Source: Paenarthrobacter nicotinovorans
GTDB lineage: Bacteria; Actinomycetota; Actinomycetes; Actinomycetales; Micrococcaceae
Length of the DNA: 64,000 nucleotides
Assembly (NCBI RefSeq): GCF_007670255.1
Contig: NZ_SZVS01000006.1
Location: 62,001 to 126,000, forward strand
Direction: 5' to 3'
Below the pieces are notes generated by a model that was not told where the DNA came from, did no database searches, and saw only the letters and a list, made by a program, of their open reading frames with translations. A program made the position numbers and the translations under genes. Shown here in pieces: positions 63,514 to 64,000 of this stretch (position 1 is the first letter of the stretch; each line of letters begins with the position of its first letter).

Positions 63514-64000
63514 CTAGGCGCGCACGGATTCCAATTCGCTGTCGATCCGTCTGGCGAGCTCTTCTTCGCTGATGGTTTTCGAGCCGCCGTGGGCCCGCAG
63601 GAACAGCAGCGCTTCCAGGCGCAGGAAGCGCCAGTCGCGCTCCGCCTCGTGGTTGCCGTTGTCGATCGCGCGGAAGATTTCCTTGTCGTACAGGTTGGGC
63701 TCGTTCAGCGAGCGCTGCCTGACCCGGGCGTTGATCCGGGCCTTGAAGGGGTCTTCCTCCTGGGATTCAGGGGCGCGAAGCAGTTTCTCGTACACGGCTG
63801 CGCGTTCGCTTTGTCCGGCCTCCCGGCAAATGAAGCTGGAAAGAGCCAGGGCCCGTTCGATGGAGGCCCACCTGTCGAGGTTCCCGTCAAAGGGCAGCAC
63901 GTTCAGCAGGTCCGCCACAGCCAGGGCGTTGTCCGGGTCCCGCAGCACGATGCAAAGATCGAACGCCAGGTTGCTGAGGTCCCGGAGGCAGCTTCCTGAC
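63514..64000 (-). CDS. Hypothetical protein, 5' part beyond the window
   Basis: The leftward frame is open from the window edge to the stop at 63514 (about 161 residues seen, beginning SGSCLRDLSNLAF). It is helical and charged, with LERALALSSFICREAG-like and RLEALLFLRAHGGSKTISEE segments. No family is recognised. An internal GTG at 63948 could start a 144-residue version, but the frame continues upstream without a stop, so the gene is probably longer. Confidence 0.6.
   Translation of the reverse strand, partial: SGSCLRDLSNLAFDLCIVLRDPDNALAVADLLNVLPFDGNLDRWASIERALALSSFICREAGQSERAAVYEKLLRAPESQEEDPFKARINARVRQRSLNEPNLYDKEIFRAIDNGNHEAERDWRFLRLEALLFLRAHGGSKTISEEELARRIDSELESVRA

Overview
The window reads like a chromosomal segment of a high-GC soil actinobacterium of the Arthrobacter/Paenarthrobacter group (Micrococcaceae). 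The basis is the high GC content with GTG/TTG starts and AAGGAG ribosome sites, an inulin fructotransferase (GH91) gene pair typical of Arthrobacter, a RamB-type regulator beside the glyoxylate-shunt genes, many ABC sugar operons with LacI/ROK regulators, and several families of palindromic or tandem intergenic repeats. No rRNA, tRNA, insertion sequence, phage module or CRISPR array was seen.

Layout. 1-1043: end of a LytR_C protein and a TetR regulator. 1116-7176: arabinoside locus (LacI regulator, lipoprotein binding protein, two permeases, GH51 arabinofuranosidase) with two LacI-type operators. 7290-11894: FrnE/DsbA-like protein, GT4 glycosyltransferase, glycogen-debranching-like glycosidase, GNAT. 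11976-24808: a fructan locus built around two GH91 proteins. A leftward operon (binding protein, two permeases, LacI, cytosolic GH32, PfkB kinase, GH91) diverges from a rightward set (60-residue Tat leader, second GH91, secreted frameshifted GH32). The simplest reading is extracellular conversion of inulin to difructose anhydride, ABC uptake, intracellular opening of the anhydride, hydrolysis to fructose and phosphorylation.

24872-30879: tripartite tricarboxylate transporter (TctCBA) plus universal stress protein, divergent from a CitAB/DcuSR-like two-component pair. 30954-32722: FMN reductase, then an RHH antitoxin with a toxin gene that has lost its nucleotidyltransferase core. 32748-42601: a ten-gene leftward operon with two isomerase/epimerase TIM barrels, three Gfo/Idh/MocA dehydrogenases, an ABC sugar importer, a TolB-like propeller and a UPF0303 protein, controlled by a divergent ROK regulator. 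44088-45281: CynX-like MFS transporter. 45451-50335: malate synthase, isocitrate lyase and RamB.

50493-57827: TetR, cytochrome-b-like membrane protein, ThiD, an orphan TAXI binding protein coupled to a TctDE-like histidine kinase and regulator, and an MHS-family transporter. 58150-60244: small membrane protein, NAD-dependent epimerase and TetR, bordered by 32-bp tandem repeats. 60580-62684: queuosine-precursor transporter YhhQ facing tRNA-guanine transglycosylase. 62732-64000: SRPBCC protein and a truncated unknown gene.

The most unusual non-coding signal is that convergent gene junctions are filled by structured repeats. Two 66-bp palindromes share outer arms but have different, perfectly compensated inner stems. 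Two 72-bp imperfect palindromes occupy two further junctions, and a perfect three-way-junction element lies beside one of the 66-bp palindromes.
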